Positions 6,894 through 16,492 of a stretch of 42,455 nt of DNA are shown here, one piece after another. Every line of letters starts with the position of its first letter. Within the stretch, counting starts at the first letter, position 1. The stretch comes from Proteiniphilum sp. (GTDB lineage: Bacteria; Bacteroidota; Bacteroidia; Bacteroidales; Dysgonomonadaceae). A model generated the notes under the pieces. That model saw only the letters and a program-made list of their open reading frames with translations, ran no database searches and was not told the DNA's origin. Location: contig JADLKK010000011.1 of NCBI GenBank assembly GCA_016839025.1, forward strand, positions 1 through 42,455, read 5' to 3'. The position numbers were made by a program, and so were the translations under genes.

Positions 6894-9458
6894 TCAGATC
6901 CACCGCATGTAGGCAAAATCCATCCGGTGTGGCAGATCGGGATGCTTCGGATAGATGCGCAGGCCATACTGGTGGGCACCCGGGTCTTTCAGACCGCAGC
7001 TTGTCTCGAAGTAGAGCAGACTACCCTCCTGCTTCACCAGCTCAAACTCGCACGATTCTATGAACTGCTGTTCGTTGTTCATGGGATCGTGGTCCACAAC
7101 CACGCACTCCACACCAAGGTCACACTGTAGCTCCCTGCGGTCGATCACCACCCTGCCGAACAATTCCTCCCTGCCCTTGGAATTCTTCATTCGCTGGTTC
7201 GGGTTGAATTCCAGCTTTACCACCTCAAGCGAGTCCCATTTGGCAGCGGTATCCTCTTTCCAGCGAACGATCTCTCTTGCCCTTGCGTAGTTGTCGGCAT
7301 GCAGCAGATGCGACCGTTTAGCCAGTTTGTTGTAGAAACGGTCGTAGTAGTCGTCCATCATCCGTTTGGTGGTGTAATGCGGGGCAATCTCAGACATCGA
7401 TTTTTTGATGTACTGGATCCACTCGGGTGAGTAACCCTGGCTGTTGTAAGCATAGTAGAGCGGGATGATCTCATTCTCCAGCATCGAGTAGATGGTGGTG
7501 GCATCCAGTTCATCCTGAAACGACTGGTTGTCGTAGGTGCGCTTGTCGGTCAGCGCCCAGCCGGCTCCTTCCCGGTATCCTTCATACCACCACCCGTCGA
7601 GCACCGATAGGTTCAGCACTCCGTTCATCTCTGCCTTCTCTCCCGAGGTGCCGGAGGCCTCCTGCGCGCGGGTGGGGGTGTTGAGCCAGATGTCCACGCC
7701 GGAAACCAACCGTTTGGCAAGTCGCATATCATAGTTCTCCAGGAAGATGACCTTGCCCAGGAACTCGGGGCGACGGGAGATCTCCACGATCTGTTTGATC
7801 AGCCCCTGCCCCCCGCCATCGGCAGGGTGTGCCTTGCCGGCAAAGATAAACTGCACCGGGTACTTCGGATTGTTTACAATGCGGGACAACCGCTCCAGGT
7901 CGGTGAAGAGCAGGTGGGCACGCTTGTAGGTGGCAAAACGACGGGAGAAGCCGATCAGCAGCGCGTTGGGATTCACCTCTTCCAGCATGTTCATGATCCG
8001 TGACGGATCGGCCTGGTTTTTCAACCATCCCTCCTTGAATTCTATCTGGATATACTCTACCAGTTTCTTCTTCAGTCGCATGCGCAGTGCCCACAGCTCC
8101 TCATCGTTCACATCCCAGATCTTTTTCCAGATCTCCGGATTGGATTGGTCTCCAAAAAATGACTTTCCGAAATGTTTCTCATAGAGTGCCTTCACCGATG
8201 AGGTAGCCCAGCTGGGCAGATGCACCCCATTGGTCACATAGCCTACGTGCAGCTCCTCGGGGAAATATCCCTTCCATACGGGCTGGAACATCTTTTGGGA
8301 AACAGTGCCGTGAAGCTGGCTTACACCATTGGTCTCCTGTGCCGTGTTCAGGGCGAAAACGCTCATGGAGAACTTTTCATGACTTCCCGGATTGGCACGG
8401 CCCATGTCCATGAACTGCTGCCAGGAGATGCCCAGCTGCTGCACGATTGGGATCATGTACTTGCCGATCAGCGCCTCATCGAAATAATCGTGACCAGCCG
8501 GTACGGGAGTGTGCACCGTGTAGAGCGAGGAGGCACGAACAACCTCCAGTGATTCGCGGAATGAGAGTCCCTCTTCCCTGATATAGCCGAGTAGCCGCTG
8601 CACGCTGATCAGGGCTGCATGGCCCTCATTCATATGGTAGACATCTTTCTTGATGCCCAGCTTGTTGAGCAGTAGAATCCCGCCGATCCCCAGCAGGTAC
8701 TCCTGCTTCATGCGATTTTCCCAGTCGCCCCCGTAGAGCTGGTGGGTGATGGAACGGTCGAACTCGCTGTTCAGCTCCAGATCCGTATCCATCAGGTAGA
8801 GGTTGATGCGTCCCACAGCCACCTTCCAGACATGGGAGTAGATGGGACGGTCGTGAAAAGGTACCTCCAGCAGCATTGGCGAGCCATCCTCGTTCGTCAC
8901 CTGGGTGATGGGAAGGTTGCCAAAGTGCTGTGCTTCATAGTTGGCTATCTGCTGACCTTCCATCGAAAGGGTCTGCGTAAAATAACCATAACGGTAGAGA
9001 AACCCTACGGCTGTCATATCCACATTGCTGTCGCTGGCCTCCTTCAGATAGTCTCCCGCCAGGATACCCAATCCGCCGGAATAGATCTTCAGCACATGTG
9101 ATAGTCCGTATTCCATGCTGAAGTAAGCCACGCTGGGCCTCTCACTGTCCTTAGGGGCTGTCATGTACTCCCGGAACGCATGGTAGACGCGATCGATGCG
9201 TGCCATCATCTCCCTGTCACTGACAATGCGGGCTGCTGTGTCTGACTGGAGGTTCTGTAACAGGATGACCGGGTTCTTACCACTCTTCTCCCACTCCTGT
9301 GGATCCATTGTCTCGAAAATGGCTTTCGCCTCTTCGTTCCAGACCCACCATAGGTTGTGGACTATTTCCTCCAGCGGACGAAGCTCGGCAGGCAGTTCTG
9401 CATGCACATGGATGTCCCTCCAGACCGGGGTATTGGAATAACTTGTTTGTATGATCAT
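6894..9458 (-). CDS. Alpha-glucan (glycogen) phosphorylase, GT35
   Basis: 854 residues from the ATG at 9458 ([18 protein letters not shown]); the frame is open a further 21 codons upstream, but that part is Lys/Arg/Cys-rich and unlike the family. The enzyme releases glucose-1-phosphate from alpha-1,4-glucans. It has the N-terminal DUF3417-type segment ([14 protein letters not shown]) of the bacterial/archaeal phosphorylase branch, then [12 protein letters not shown] and [21 protein letters not shown] in the middle, and the PLP-binding region [17 protein letters not shown] near residue 604, where the lysine holds the cofactor. It lies 116 bases downstream of the glycogen synthase gene in the same direction, giving a make-and-break pair for storage glucan. 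A hairpin and a possible own promoter lie in the gap. It is ended by the bidirectional terminator at 6840-6868. Confidence 0.95.
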   Translation of the reverse strand: MIIQTSYSNTPVWRDIHVHAELPAELRPLEEIVHNLWWVWNEEAKAIFETMDPQEWEKSGKNPVILLQNLQSDTAARIVSDREMMARIDRVYHAFREYMTAPKDSERPSVAYFSMEYGLSHVLKIYSGGLGILAGDYLKEASDSNVDMTAVGFLYRYGYFTQTLSMEGQQIANYEAQHFGNLPITQVTNEDGSPMLLEVPFHDRPIYSHVWKVAVGRINLYLMDTDLELNSEFDRSITHQLYGGDWENRMKQEYLLGIGGILLLNKLGIKKDVYHMNEGHAALISVQRLLGYIREEGLSFRESLEVVRASSLYTVHTPVPAGHDYFDEALIGKYMIPIVQQLGISWQQFMDMGRANPGSHEKFSMSVFALNTAQETNGVSQLHGTVSQKMFQPVWKGYFPEELHVGYVTNGVHLPSWATSSVKALYEKHFGKSFFGDQSNPEIWKKIWDVNDEELWALRMRLKKKLVEYIQIEFKEGWLKNQADPSRIMNMLEEVNPNALLIGFSRRFATYKRAHLLFTDLERLSRIVNNPKYPVQFIFAGKAHPADGGGQGLIKQIVEISRRPEFLGKVIFLENYDMRLAKRLVSGVDIWLNTPTRAQEASGTSGEKAEMNGVLNLSVLDGWWYEGYREGAGWALTDKRTYDNQSFQDELDATTIYSMLENEIIPLYYAYNSQGYSPEWIQYIKKSMSEIAPHYTTKRMMDDYYDRFYNKLAKRSHLLHADNYARAREIVRWKEDTAAKWDSLEVVKLEFNPNQRMKNSKGREELFGRVVIDRRELQCDLGVECVVVDHDPMNNEQQFIESCEFELVKQEGSLLYFETSCGLKDPGAHQYGLRIYPKHPDLPHRMDFAYMRWI

Positions 9459-9522
9459 TGTTGGTACTCTTTTGTTTCTTTTTGATTTGTACTGTTGATA
9501 ACACCTTCCACAATAGAACATA

Positions 9523-9547
9523 ATGCCGCTGATCGGAATAGCGGCAT
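9523..9547 (-). other. Hairpin in the gap between glycogen synthase and phosphorylase genes
   Basis: Perfect 8-bp arms ATGCCGCT / AGCGGCAT around a 9-base loop. No T run follows on either strand, so it is not a classical terminator. In the - transcript it would sit 65 bases upstream of the phosphorylase start codon, as a leader structure or mRNA processing/stability element. Confidence 0.55.
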
Positions 9548-9561
9548 CAGACTTGAGAACA

Positions 9562-9569
9562 CAAATATA
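9562..9569 (-). promoter_or_regulatory. Candidate -7 box TATATTTG for the phosphorylase gene
   Basis: On the - strand TATATTTG matches TAnnTTTG and lies just after the glycogen synthase stop codon. No good -33 element is visible at the right distance. If used, the transcript would begin just before the 9523-9547 hairpin. Confidence 0.4.
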
Positions 9570-9574
9570 ACACT

Positions 9575-11269
9575 TTATTCTGCTTTAAGTTTGCAGGGCT
9601 GGGACAATCTGACGAAGGAGCTATGCAATGCTTTGCGGTAGGCTTCCTGATAGTAGGTGATGAAGTGAGCCCAATCGGCACGGTCCGATAATCTGGCTGC
9701 ACGTTTTTTTAGCAATGTAACCTGTTCTGCACTTTTCCGGGAGAAATCCTGAACCAGCAACGCAATCTCTTCGGCTACCTCACCATGGTTGCTGTCGTCA
9801 CGACGGATCACCTCGATCCCGTCATCCATCCCTTTTTTGTCGCCCTGCTTCTGTGCCCATACCCCGAAGCCGGCGAGAGAGCTGGTGATGGTGGGGATGG
9901 AGAAGGCTACGCTCTCGTGCGGTGTGTACCCCCAAGGTTCATAGTAAGAAGGGAAGACTGACAGATCCATCCCGATCAGCAGATCGTAGTAAGGTAGGTT
10001 GAAGATGCCGTCGTCACCGTTGAGGTAGGAGGGTACAAAGATGATTTTGACCCGTTCATTTTCCGAATTGCTGAAACCGGCATGACCTGCCTGATTGAGT
10101 ATGCTGTCATGCTCCGGATCCACCAGCTCGTGGGTCACAAAGGAATTCCCGAGCCGGAGCGGCGATCCTTCCGATGGCTCCTGGCCCTGCAAAAGGAGCT
10201 GCAGATCGGTACGGGGAGCTCTGATCCAGCCGGGGACCATGATAAAGGCGATCACATCTTTCGTCAATCCCGGCATCCTGCGCAACCGGTTCATTGCCTC
10301 CACATAGATGTCCAGCCCCTTGTTCCTGTACTCGTAGCGTCCACTGGTGCCAACCAGCAACGCATCGGGTTCGACAGCGTATCCCAGTATCTTCTCGGCC
10401 ACCTGTAACAAAACCCTGCGTCCCTTCTCATGTGCCGATTCATATGCTTTCCCTTTGGGAATGAAATCTTTTTCAAAACCGTTGGGAGTCACCACGTCGG
10501 GTTGCCGCTGCAGCAACTGGGCACACTCCCGGGCAGTGATATCACTTACGGTGGTGAAACAGTCTGCATGCTGTGCCGCTTTCTTCTCAATGGAGTGCTT
10601 TGCCGTCATGTTGAGCTGGCGTGCCATCTGGTCGCCGTTGTACTCCTTCAGGTGGTCGTAGAGCGGTAGGTTGTTCCCGGCGATGGAGCGACCCGTAGAG
10701 GTGGCATGGGTGGTGAAGAGGGTGGCTATCTTGGGCACATGCTTGCGGATGTACAGCACTCCGGCTCCCAGCATCCATTCGTTGAAGTGAGCGATCACAT
10801 TCTCCCCTTCCAGCTTGTGGTAGCGGTAGAAGCTCTCAATCATCTTGCCGGTGGCATAGGCGAACATCACCGATTCGTGGTAGTCGCCGTAGGCATGCAG
10901 CGAGTCCACTCCAAACTCTTTCCACATGGAGGTGTAGATATCATTTTGTTGCGCGAAGAAAGCCTTGAACTTTACCAGGAAAACAATCGGCTCTCCCGGC
11001 ACATCCCACCTGCCGGCACGGATATCAAGCTGCTGGTCGGCCTGGGCAAAATCACACCACTCCGGATAGAGGGTGCGGTCTTCGCGAAACCAAGGGCTTT
11101 CCTGCTCCTGCCAGAGATCAGGTCCGATGAAAAATATGCGGTCTTTGTATAGCTTCTGTAGGGTGTTGGCGCGGGTAGAGAGGACGGTGTATATGCCACC
11201 GACCTTGTTGCATACCTCCCAACTGGACTCGAAGATGTAGTCGGGTGTATGACGGGCATCTGTCTGCAT
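9575..11269 (-). CDS. Glycogen synthase, GT3 (eukaryote-like) type
   Basis: 564 residues from the ATG at 11269 ([30 protein letters not shown]); the upstream in-frame extension crosses the promoter region and the divergent mfd start and is not used. The enzyme adds glucose from a sugar nucleotide to the growing alpha-1,4-glucan. It resembles the GT3 synthases of fungi and animals rather than the GT5 GlgA of most bacteria: [20 protein letters not shown] at the N-terminus holds the substrate-binding Gly-rich loop, [12 protein letters not shown] and [14 protein letters not shown] follow, and the C-terminal domain carries the retaining E-x7-E motif EPWGYTPHE near residue 450. GT3 synthases commonly use UDP-glucose; donor specificity cannot be read here. 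It is the first gene of a two-gene glycogen cluster, divergent from mfd. Confidence 0.93.
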   Translation of the reverse strand: MQTDARHTPDYIFESSWEVCNKVGGIYTVLSTRANTLQKLYKDRIFFIGPDLWQEQESPWFREDRTLYPEWCDFAQADQQLDIRAGRWDVPGEPIVFLVKFKAFFAQQNDIYTSMWKEFGVDSLHAYGDYHESVMFAYATGKMIESFYRYHKLEGENVIAHFNEWMLGAGVLYIRKHVPKIATLFTTHATSTGRSIAGNNLPLYDHLKEYNGDQMARQLNMTAKHSIEKKAAQHADCFTTVSDITARECAQLLQRQPDVVTPNGFEKDFIPKGKAYESAHEKGRRVLLQVAEKILGYAVEPDALLVGTSGRYEYRNKGLDIYVEAMNRLRRMPGLTKDVIAFIMVPGWIRAPRTDLQLLLQGQEPSEGSPLRLGNSFVTHELVDPEHDSILNQAGHAGFSNSENERVKIIFVPSYLNGDDGIFNLPYYDLLIGMDLSVFPSYYEPWGYTPHESVAFSIPTITSSLAGFGVWAQKQGDKKGMDDGIEVIRRDDSNHGEVAEEIALLVQDFSRKSAEQVTLLKKRAARLSDRADWAHFITYYQEAYRKALHSSFVRLSQPCKLKAE

Positions 11270-11296
11270 AAAATCTATTTCTTGTTGAAACCGAGA

Positions 11297-11304
11297 CAAA
11301 GGTA
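11297..11304 (-). promoter_or_regulatory. Candidate -7 box TACCTTTG of the glycogen synthase gene
   Basis: The - strand reads TACCTTTG, fitting TAnnTTTG, 28 bases from the start codon. It is one arm of a perfect 10-bp inverted repeat whose other arm is the -7 box of mfd. No clear -33 element is visible. Confidence 0.55.
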
Positions 11305-11317
11305 ATAAAAAAAGGGT

Positions 11318-11325
11318 TACCTTTG
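11318..11325 (+). promoter_or_regulatory. Candidate -7 box TACCTTTG of mfd
   Basis: This is the same octamer as on the opposite strand at 11297-11304. The full arms ACAAAGGTAA (11296-11305) and TTACCTTTGT (11317-11326) are perfect inverted repeats separated by 11 A/G-rich bases. Transcription would begin near 11332, leaving a leader of only about 7 bases before the ATG at 11339. Confidence 0.5.
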
Positions 11326-11338
11326 TGCTTTCGTCTGA

Positions 11339-14300
11339 ATGGTTGAAACAATAGAGATTACACAACTTCAACAGCGGATGGATCACCATCCCAACCTGGC
11401 AGCCGCAGGCTCGCTACTGGACAGGATTCACCTCTTGTCGGTAACCGGTTTGCAGGGGTCATCGCGTGCCCTCTTTGCGGCATCCCTCTTCCGCAGGATA
11501 CCGCAGACCTGTCTCTACATCCTCAATGATGCCGAATCGGCCGGATACTTCTACCACGATTTGACACAACTAATCGGCTCCCCGGAGGTGCTCTTTTTTC
11601 CTTCTGCCTACAAACGGGCAGCCCGCTATGGACAGCTTGATGCGGCAAACGAGGTGCTTCGCACCGAGACGCTGAGCCGACTGCAGGATGAGAGGGTGCC
11701 GCTGATCATTGTCAGCTATCCCGATGCCCTTGCGGAGAAGACTGTTTCGCGCGACCAGCTGGCGGAGAAGACGCTGAAACTCTCGACAGGCGATCGGGTG
11801 GATGCTTCCTTTGTTGGTGAGGTCCTCGATGACTATGGTTTTCAGTATGTTGACTATGTGTACGAGCCGGGACAGTATGCGGTGAGGGGGAGCATCCTCG
11901 ACGTCTTCTCCTTCTCCGGTGAGCTGCCCTACCGGATCGACTTCTTTGGCGATGAGGTGGAGACCATCCGCACTTTCGACCTGGAAACACAGCTCTCCAG
12001 AGAGAAATTGAATGAGGTGCGTATCCTGCCCGAGTTCACTCGGAACGGCCGATTACAGGCAGCCCTGTTCGACTCGCTTCCGGAGAAATGTCTCGTTGGA
12101 GTGGAAGATATGCGCTGGGTCGCAAGCCGTGTGGAGTCACTCAACCAGGATGAACTGCACATCGACCCCAGGGATGTGGCGTTTGTCAAAGCTGATTTGC
12201 TGACCAGGGAGGAGTTCCTCTCACACATCTCTCCTTTCCGTCAGCTGCGGTTCGATGCGAAGATGCAGGATACACCCGATGCAACCCTCCGCTTTCATAC
12301 ATCCCTGCAGCCGCTCTACCACAAGAACTTCGACCTGCTGGGTGAGTCGCTCCATCAGTTCATGGATGAGGGATACACCCTCTATATACTGAGCGACAGC
12401 GAAAAGCAGCAGAAACGGCTCCATCACATCTTCGAAGACCGCAACGATTCCATCCCCTTTGTTCCGGTAAACAGGACACTGCACGAGGGATTCTCCTGCG
12501 AGACCCTGAAGATATGCTGCTTCACCGACCACCAGATCTTCGACCGTTTCCACAAGTACAGCCTCAAGTCGGAGAAGGCACGTACAGGAAAGATCGCTCT
12601 CACCCTCAAGGAGATCAACCAGCTGCAACCGGGCGACTACGTGGTGCACATGGATCATGGCATCGGCCGTTTCGCCGGACTGGTGCGTCTGCGTATCGGC
12701 GACAAGGTGCAGGAGGTGATCAAGCTCACCTACCTCAACAACGATTCGGTATTTGTATCCATCCATGCACTGCACAAGGTATCCAAATACAAAGGGAAGG
12801 AGGGTGAATCGCCTCAGCTCAACAAGCTGGGTTCTGGTGCCTGGGAGAAGGTGAAGGAGCGCACCAAGAGGAAGATCAAGGATATTGCCCGCGACCTGAT
12901 CAGGCTCTATGCCCGCCGGCAGGAGGAGAAGGGGTATGCCTACTCGCGCGATTCTTACCTGCAGACTGAGTTGGAGGCTTCCTTCATGTATGAGGATACG
13001 CCCGATCAGATCAAGGCCACCCGCGATGTGAAGGCCGATATGCAGAGTGAGCAGCCGATGGACCGGTTGATTTGCGGCGATGTGGGTTTTGGGAAGACAG
13101 AAATCGCTGTGCGGGCTGCCTTCAAAGCGGCTACCGACGGCAAACAGACCGCGGTATTGGTGCCCACCACCGTGCTGGCCACCCAGCACTTCCATACCTT
13201 TCGCGACCGCCTTGTCAACTTCCCGGTGAAGGTGGATTACCTGAGCCGTGCACGAAGCAACAAGGAGCAGAAAGAGATCCTCTCCAACCTGAAAGAGGGA
13301 AAGATCGATATCCTGATCGGCACCCACCGCCTGGTGGGCAGGGATGTACAGTTTCATGACCTGGGACTGCTCATCATCGACGAGGAGCAGAAGTTCGGCG
13401 TCTCCGTAAAGGAGAAGCTGAAGCAGCTCAAGGTGAACGTCGACACACTGACCATGACCGCGACCCCCATTCCCCGCACGCTCCAGTTTTCACTGATGGG
13501 ATCGCGGGACCTATCCACCATCAATACCCCGCCACCCAACCGATACCCGGTGCAGACGGAGGTCCACACTTTCGATATCGAGATCATCCGCGATGCGATC
13601 AACTTCGAGATGAGTCGCAACGGACAGGTCTTTATCGTGAACAACCGCATCCAGAACATCTACGAGCTGGAGGCACTTATCAAGCGGGAGATCCGAGACG
13701 TGCGAATCGCCGTGGGGCACGGACAGATGGATCCGAAGAAACTGGAGGGGGTGATTGCCGACTTCATGGATCATGAACAGGATGTGCTGATCGCTACCAC
13801 CATTATCGAGTCGGGCATTGACATGCCCAATGTGAATACCATCATCGTGATCGATGCGCAGAACTTCGGACTGAGCGATCTGCATCAATTGCGCGGCAGG
13901 GTGGGGCGCAGCAACCGTAAAGCCTTCTGTTACCTGCTGGCACCTCCGCTCTACACACTCAGTGCCGATGCGCGACGCCGCTTGCAGGCCATCGAGAACT
14001 TCTCCGAGCTGGGCAGTGGCATCCACATTGCCATGCAGGACCTTGACATCCGGGGAGCGGGTAACCTGCTGGGTGCCGAACAGAGTGGCTTCATTGCCGA
14101 CCTGGGCTACGAGACCTATCGCAAGATCCTCACCGAGGCAGTGCAGGAACTGAGAAAAGAGGAGTTCTCCGATCTCTATCGCGAACAACGGGAGGCAAAG
14201 GGGGAAGAGCAGGAGTTTGTGGAGGAGGTGCTGGTGGAGAGCGACCTGGAGCTGATGTTCCCGGTAATGTATATCCCCAACGATGCAGAACGTGTGGCGA

Positions 14301-14683
14301 TCTACCGGGAGCTGGATAACATAGCATCTGAAACCGATATACTCGAATTCTCCGCACGACTGGAAGACCGCTTCGGAAAGATACCTCCCCAGGGAAGAGA
14401 GCTGATACGCATCGTGCGGCTGCGGAGATTGGCGAAATCACTTGGCATGGAGAAGGTGGTGCTGAAGAACGGACAGATGAACCTCAACCTGATCAGCGAT
14501 CCCGATTCCCCCTATTACCGCTCCGCAGCCTTCGACAAGTTGCTGCTCTACGTGCAACAGCATGCCCGTCAGTGTCAGTTGCGGGAAAAAGGGAAAAAAC
14601 GTTCCGTGGTGATACGTTCCGTAGATACAGTTGAAACTGCCGTTTCAATTCTCGAAGAGATGATCAGAACAACCCCTCAATAG
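11339..14683 (+). CDS. mfd: Transcription-repair coupling factor
   Basis: A 1114-residue ATP-dependent DNA translocase that pushes stalled RNA polymerase off damaged DNA and recruits UvrA. Visible parts in order: N-terminal UvrB-like domains ([17 protein letters not shown] near 180; [14 protein letters not shown]); the RNA-polymerase interaction domain ([19 protein letters not shown] near 430); the RecG-like motor with Walker [16 protein letters not shown] near 580, DEEQ box in [11 protein letters not shown] near 680, [10 protein letters not shown], and motif VI in [14 protein letters not shown]; then the C-terminal TRCF domain ([21 protein letters not shown]). Length is normal for the family. 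A start at 11378 (second Met) would also work, but the first ATG keeps the extra helix before HPNL expected in Bacteroidales proteins. Its last 20 bases overlap the end of the convergent cysK. Confidence 0.97.
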   Translation: MVETIEITQLQQRMDHHPNLAAAGSLLDRIHLLSVTGLQGSSRALFAASLFRRIPQTCLYILNDAESAGYFYHDLTQLIGSPEVLFFPSAYKRAARYGQLDAANEVLRTETLSRLQDERVPLIIVSYPDALAEKTVSRDQLAEKTLKLSTGDRVDASFVGEVLDDYGFQYVDYVYEPGQYAVRGSILDVFSFSGELPYRIDFFGDEVETIRTFDLETQLSREKLNEVRILPEFTRNGRLQAALFDSLPEKCLVGVEDMRWVASRVESLNQDELHIDPRDVAFVKADLLTREEFLSHISPFRQLRFDAKMQDTPDATLRFHTSLQPLYHKNFDLLGESLHQFMDEGYTLYILSDSEKQQKRLHHIFEDRNDSIPFVPVNRTLHEGFSCETLKICCFTDHQIFDRFHKYSLKSEKARTGKIALTLKEINQLQPGDYVVHMDHGIGRFAGLVRLRIGDKVQEVIKLTYLNNDSVFVSIHALHKVSKYKGKEGESPQLNKLGSGAWEKVKERTKRKIKDIARDLIRLYARRQEEKGYAYSRDSYLQTELEASFMYEDTPDQIKATRDVKADMQSEQPMDRLICGDVGFGKTEIAVRAAFKAATDGKQTAVLVPTTVLATQHFHTFRDRLVNFPVKVDYLSRARSNKEQKEILSNLKEGKIDILIGTHRLVGRDVQFHDLGLLIIDEEQKFGVSVKEKLKQLKVNVDTLTMTATPIPRTLQFSLMGSRDLSTINTPPPNRYPVQTEVHTFDIEIIRDAINFEMSRNGQVFIVNNRIQNIYELEALIKREIRDVRIAVGHGQMDPKKLEGVIADFMDHEQDVLIATTIIESGIDMPNVNTIIVIDAQNFGLSDLHQLRGRVGRSNRKAFCYLLAPPLYTLSADARRRLQAIENFSELGSGIHIAMQDLDIRGAGNLLGAEQSGFIADLGYETYRKILTEAVQELRKEEFSDLYREQREAKGEEQEFVEEVLVESDLELMFPVMYIPNDAERVAIYRELDNIASETDILEFSARLEDRFGKIPPQGRELIRIVRLRRLAKSLGMEKVVLKNGQMNLNLISDPDSPYYRSAAFDKLLLYVQQHARQCQLREKGKKRSVVIRSVDTVETAVSILEEMIRTTPQ

Positions 14684-15572
14684 AGAGATAACGTTCCCCC
14701 GTGTCGTAGTTGAAGGTGAGAATCCGCTTCGGTTCCACAAGCTCAGTGATCTGCTTCGCCACTGCCGCCAACGAGGCGCCGGTAGAGATACCGCCCAGAA
14801 TTCCCTCCTCACCTGCCAGCCTTCGGGTATACGCATATGCTTCCTCTTTCCCAACCTTGATCACACTGTTGAGCACCGTGATAGAGAGTGTGTCGGGAAC
14901 AAACCCCGCACCGATACCCTGCAGGGCATGCGGACCTGAACGGCCCTCGGTGATAATGGGGGAGTCGGCCGGCTCCACGCCGATTACCTGCAGCGACGGA
15001 AAAACTCTCTTCAATTCCCTGCCCACACCGGTAATGTGCCCCCCGGTACCCATACCGGTGATCAGGTAGTCCAGCCCATCCGGAAAATCGGCCAGGATCT
15101 CCTTTGCCGTTCTCTCCCCGTGGATGCGCGGGTTGGCTTCGTTGGTGAACTGCTGTGGGATCCAGGAACCGGGAATCTCCCGCTGCAACTCCTCTGCCCT
15201 GGCAATCGCTCCCTTCATCCCCTTTTCACGGGGGGTGAGCACAAGCTCCGCTCCGTAGAGGGCAACCAGGCGCCGCCGCTCCGTAGACATCGACTCGGGC
15301 ATCACGATGATTACCCGGTAACCTTTCACGGCACTCACAAAAGAGAGACCTACGCCGGTGTTGCCTGAGGTGGGCTCGATGATGGTATCCCCCGGACGGA
15401 TGATGCCTTTTCGTTCCGCGTCTTCCACCATCGCCAACGCAATGCGGTCCTTGATGCTGCCGGCAGGGTTCTGCTTCTCCAGCTTGAGCCAGACCTCCTG
15501 AGTCGGGAAGAGTTTTGACAGACGTATGTGTGGTGTATTGCCAATGGTGCCCAGAATGTTGTTATACTTCAT
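14664..15572 (-). CDS. cysK: Cysteine synthase (O-acetylserine sulfhydrylase)
   Basis: 302 residues; a PLP enzyme that makes cysteine from O-acetylserine and sulfide. The cofactor lysine is residue 41 in NPAGSIKDR; the substrate loop [13 protein letters not shown] follows near 66; the phosphate-binding glycine loop is [10 protein letters not shown]; the serine that contacts the PLP ring nitrogen is in [11 protein letters not shown]; and the C-terminus reads [14 protein letters not shown]. Length is normal. It is downstream of the serine acetyltransferase gene in the same direction (65-base gap with an octamer repeat tract), so both steps from serine to cysteine are together. The 3' end overlaps the end of mfd by 20 bases on the opposite strand. 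Related proteins include cystathionine beta-synthase-like enzymes, but the neighbour gene supports CysK. Confidence 0.95.
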   Translation of the reverse strand: MKYNNILGTIGNTPHIRLSKLFPTQEVWLKLEKQNPAGSIKDRIALAMVEDAERKGIIRPGDTIIEPTSGNTGVGLSFVSAVKGYRVIIVMPESMSTERRRLVALYGAELVLTPREKGMKGAIARAEELQREIPGSWIPQQFTNEANPRIHGERTAKEILADFPDGLDYLITGMGTGGHITGVGRELKRVFPSLQVIGVEPADSPIITEGRSGPHALQGIGAGFVPDTLSITVLNSVIKVGKEEAYAYTRRLAGEEGILGGISTGASLAAVAKQITELVEPKRILTFNYDTGERYLSIEGLF

Positions 15573-15583
15573 GATGATGTACT

Positions 15584-15623
15584 GATTAGTTGATTAGCGG
15601 ATTAGTTGATTAGCAGATTAACG
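15584..15623. repeat. Octamer tandem repeat between cysE and cysK (GATTAGNN)
   Basis: An 8-base unit runs GATTAGTT, GATTAGCG, GATTAGTT, GATTAGCA, GATTAACG, followed by a decayed GATCGAAT. Seen another way, the 16-mer GATTAGTTGATTAGCG is repeated with one change. It lies in the leader of cysK. Confidence 0.8.
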
Positions 15624-15637
15624 GATCGAATGAAGGA

Positions 15638-16459
15638 TTAGATGACGAAGTTGTGGGGTTCGTCGAAATCTTTCACGGTACGGATCTTCACATCCACAGA
15701 ATTGTAGACCAATGAGTAGGGGATGACACTCTGCGTGAGCCAGGCACCGCCACCGATCACCGAGTCGTGGCCGATCACCGTCTCACCTCCCAGGATGGTG
15801 GCATTGGCGTAGATCACCACATTGTCTTCCACGGTGGGATGGCGTTTCACATCCGATAGCTTCTTCTCCACATAGAGGGCTCCCAGCGTGACTCCCTGGT
15901 AGATCTTTACGTTGTTGCCGATCTCTGCCGTCTCGCCGATCACGATGCCGGTGCCGTGATCCATGAAGAAGTTCTTCCCGATACGGGCTGCAGGGTGAAT
16001 GTCGATACCCACCCGGGCATGTGCATGCTCCGAAAAGAGGCGGGAGATAAGCGGTAATCCCAGTTGATAGAGCGTGTGCGCGATGCGGTGCACGCTGAGG
16101 GCGTAGAATCCGGGATAGGTGATCACCACCTCCTCCAGGCTCTTCGCCGCCGGATCATACTGCAGGTAACAGGCAGCATCCTTGTAGAGCCGTTCCTGCA
16201 AGGCGGGATACAGTGCAAAAAATGCTTCTGTCTTTTCATCGGCAGCCTGCCGGTTGTGCAACGTGGTAATATTGGCATGCAGCTTCTCTGCTGCTCTCCT
16301 GAGCCCCCCCTTTACTTGCATTCCCTCAGGGCAGTCGCAGATGGGAAACATCAGGTTGGTCAGGGTGTCGATCACCTCCTCCAGCTCGCATTTGTTGATC
16401 GGTATGTGGATGGGCTGGGGACTGAATTGCTCAATCAGTTGAATGGTCTTGTCGGTCAT
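15638..16459 (-). CDS. cysE: Serine O-acetyltransferase (EpsC type)
   Basis: 273 residues; transfers acetyl from acetyl-CoA to serine, giving O-acetylserine for CysK. The helical N-terminal half is followed by a left-handed beta-helix of hexapeptide repeats: VGIDIHPAARIGKNFFMDHGTGIVIGETAEIGNNVKIYQGVTLG, with the catalytic His in MDHGTG, then KRHPTVEDNVVIYANATILGG and GHDSVIGGGAWLTQSV. The last residue is isoleucine (HNFVI), as in CysE proteins whose C-terminal Ile inserts into the CysK active site to form the cysteine synthase complex. It lies between a DUF4954 gene (33-base gap) and cysK. Length and layout fit the EpsC branch seen in Bacteroidota. Confidence 0.93.
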   Translation of the reverse strand: MTDKTIQLIEQFSPQPIHIPINKCELEEVIDTLTNLMFPICDCPEGMQVKGGLRRAAEKLHANITTLHNRQAADEKTEAFFALYPALQERLYKDAACYLQYDPAAKSLEEVVITYPGFYALSVHRIAHTLYQLGLPLISRLFSEHAHARVGIDIHPAARIGKNFFMDHGTGIVIGETAEIGNNVKIYQGVTLGALYVEKKLSDVKRHPTVEDNVVIYANATILGGETVIGHDSVIGGGAWLTQSVIPYSLVYNSVDVKIRTVKDFDEPHNFVI

Positions 16460-16492
16460 AGAATGGTTTGGGTTTCAGAAAATAGAATCACT

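Noticed and set aside
12221-13357. Long open frame (378 codons) antisense to mfd
   Set aside because: It lies wholly inside mfd, whose protein motifs are complete. The product is His/Val/Leu-rich with no recognisable domain, as expected for a shadow frame of a GC-rich gene.
15584-15623. GATTAG tract as a CRISPR-like array
   Set aside because: The units are 8 bases with no spacers and no cas genes nearby; it is a simple tandem repeat.
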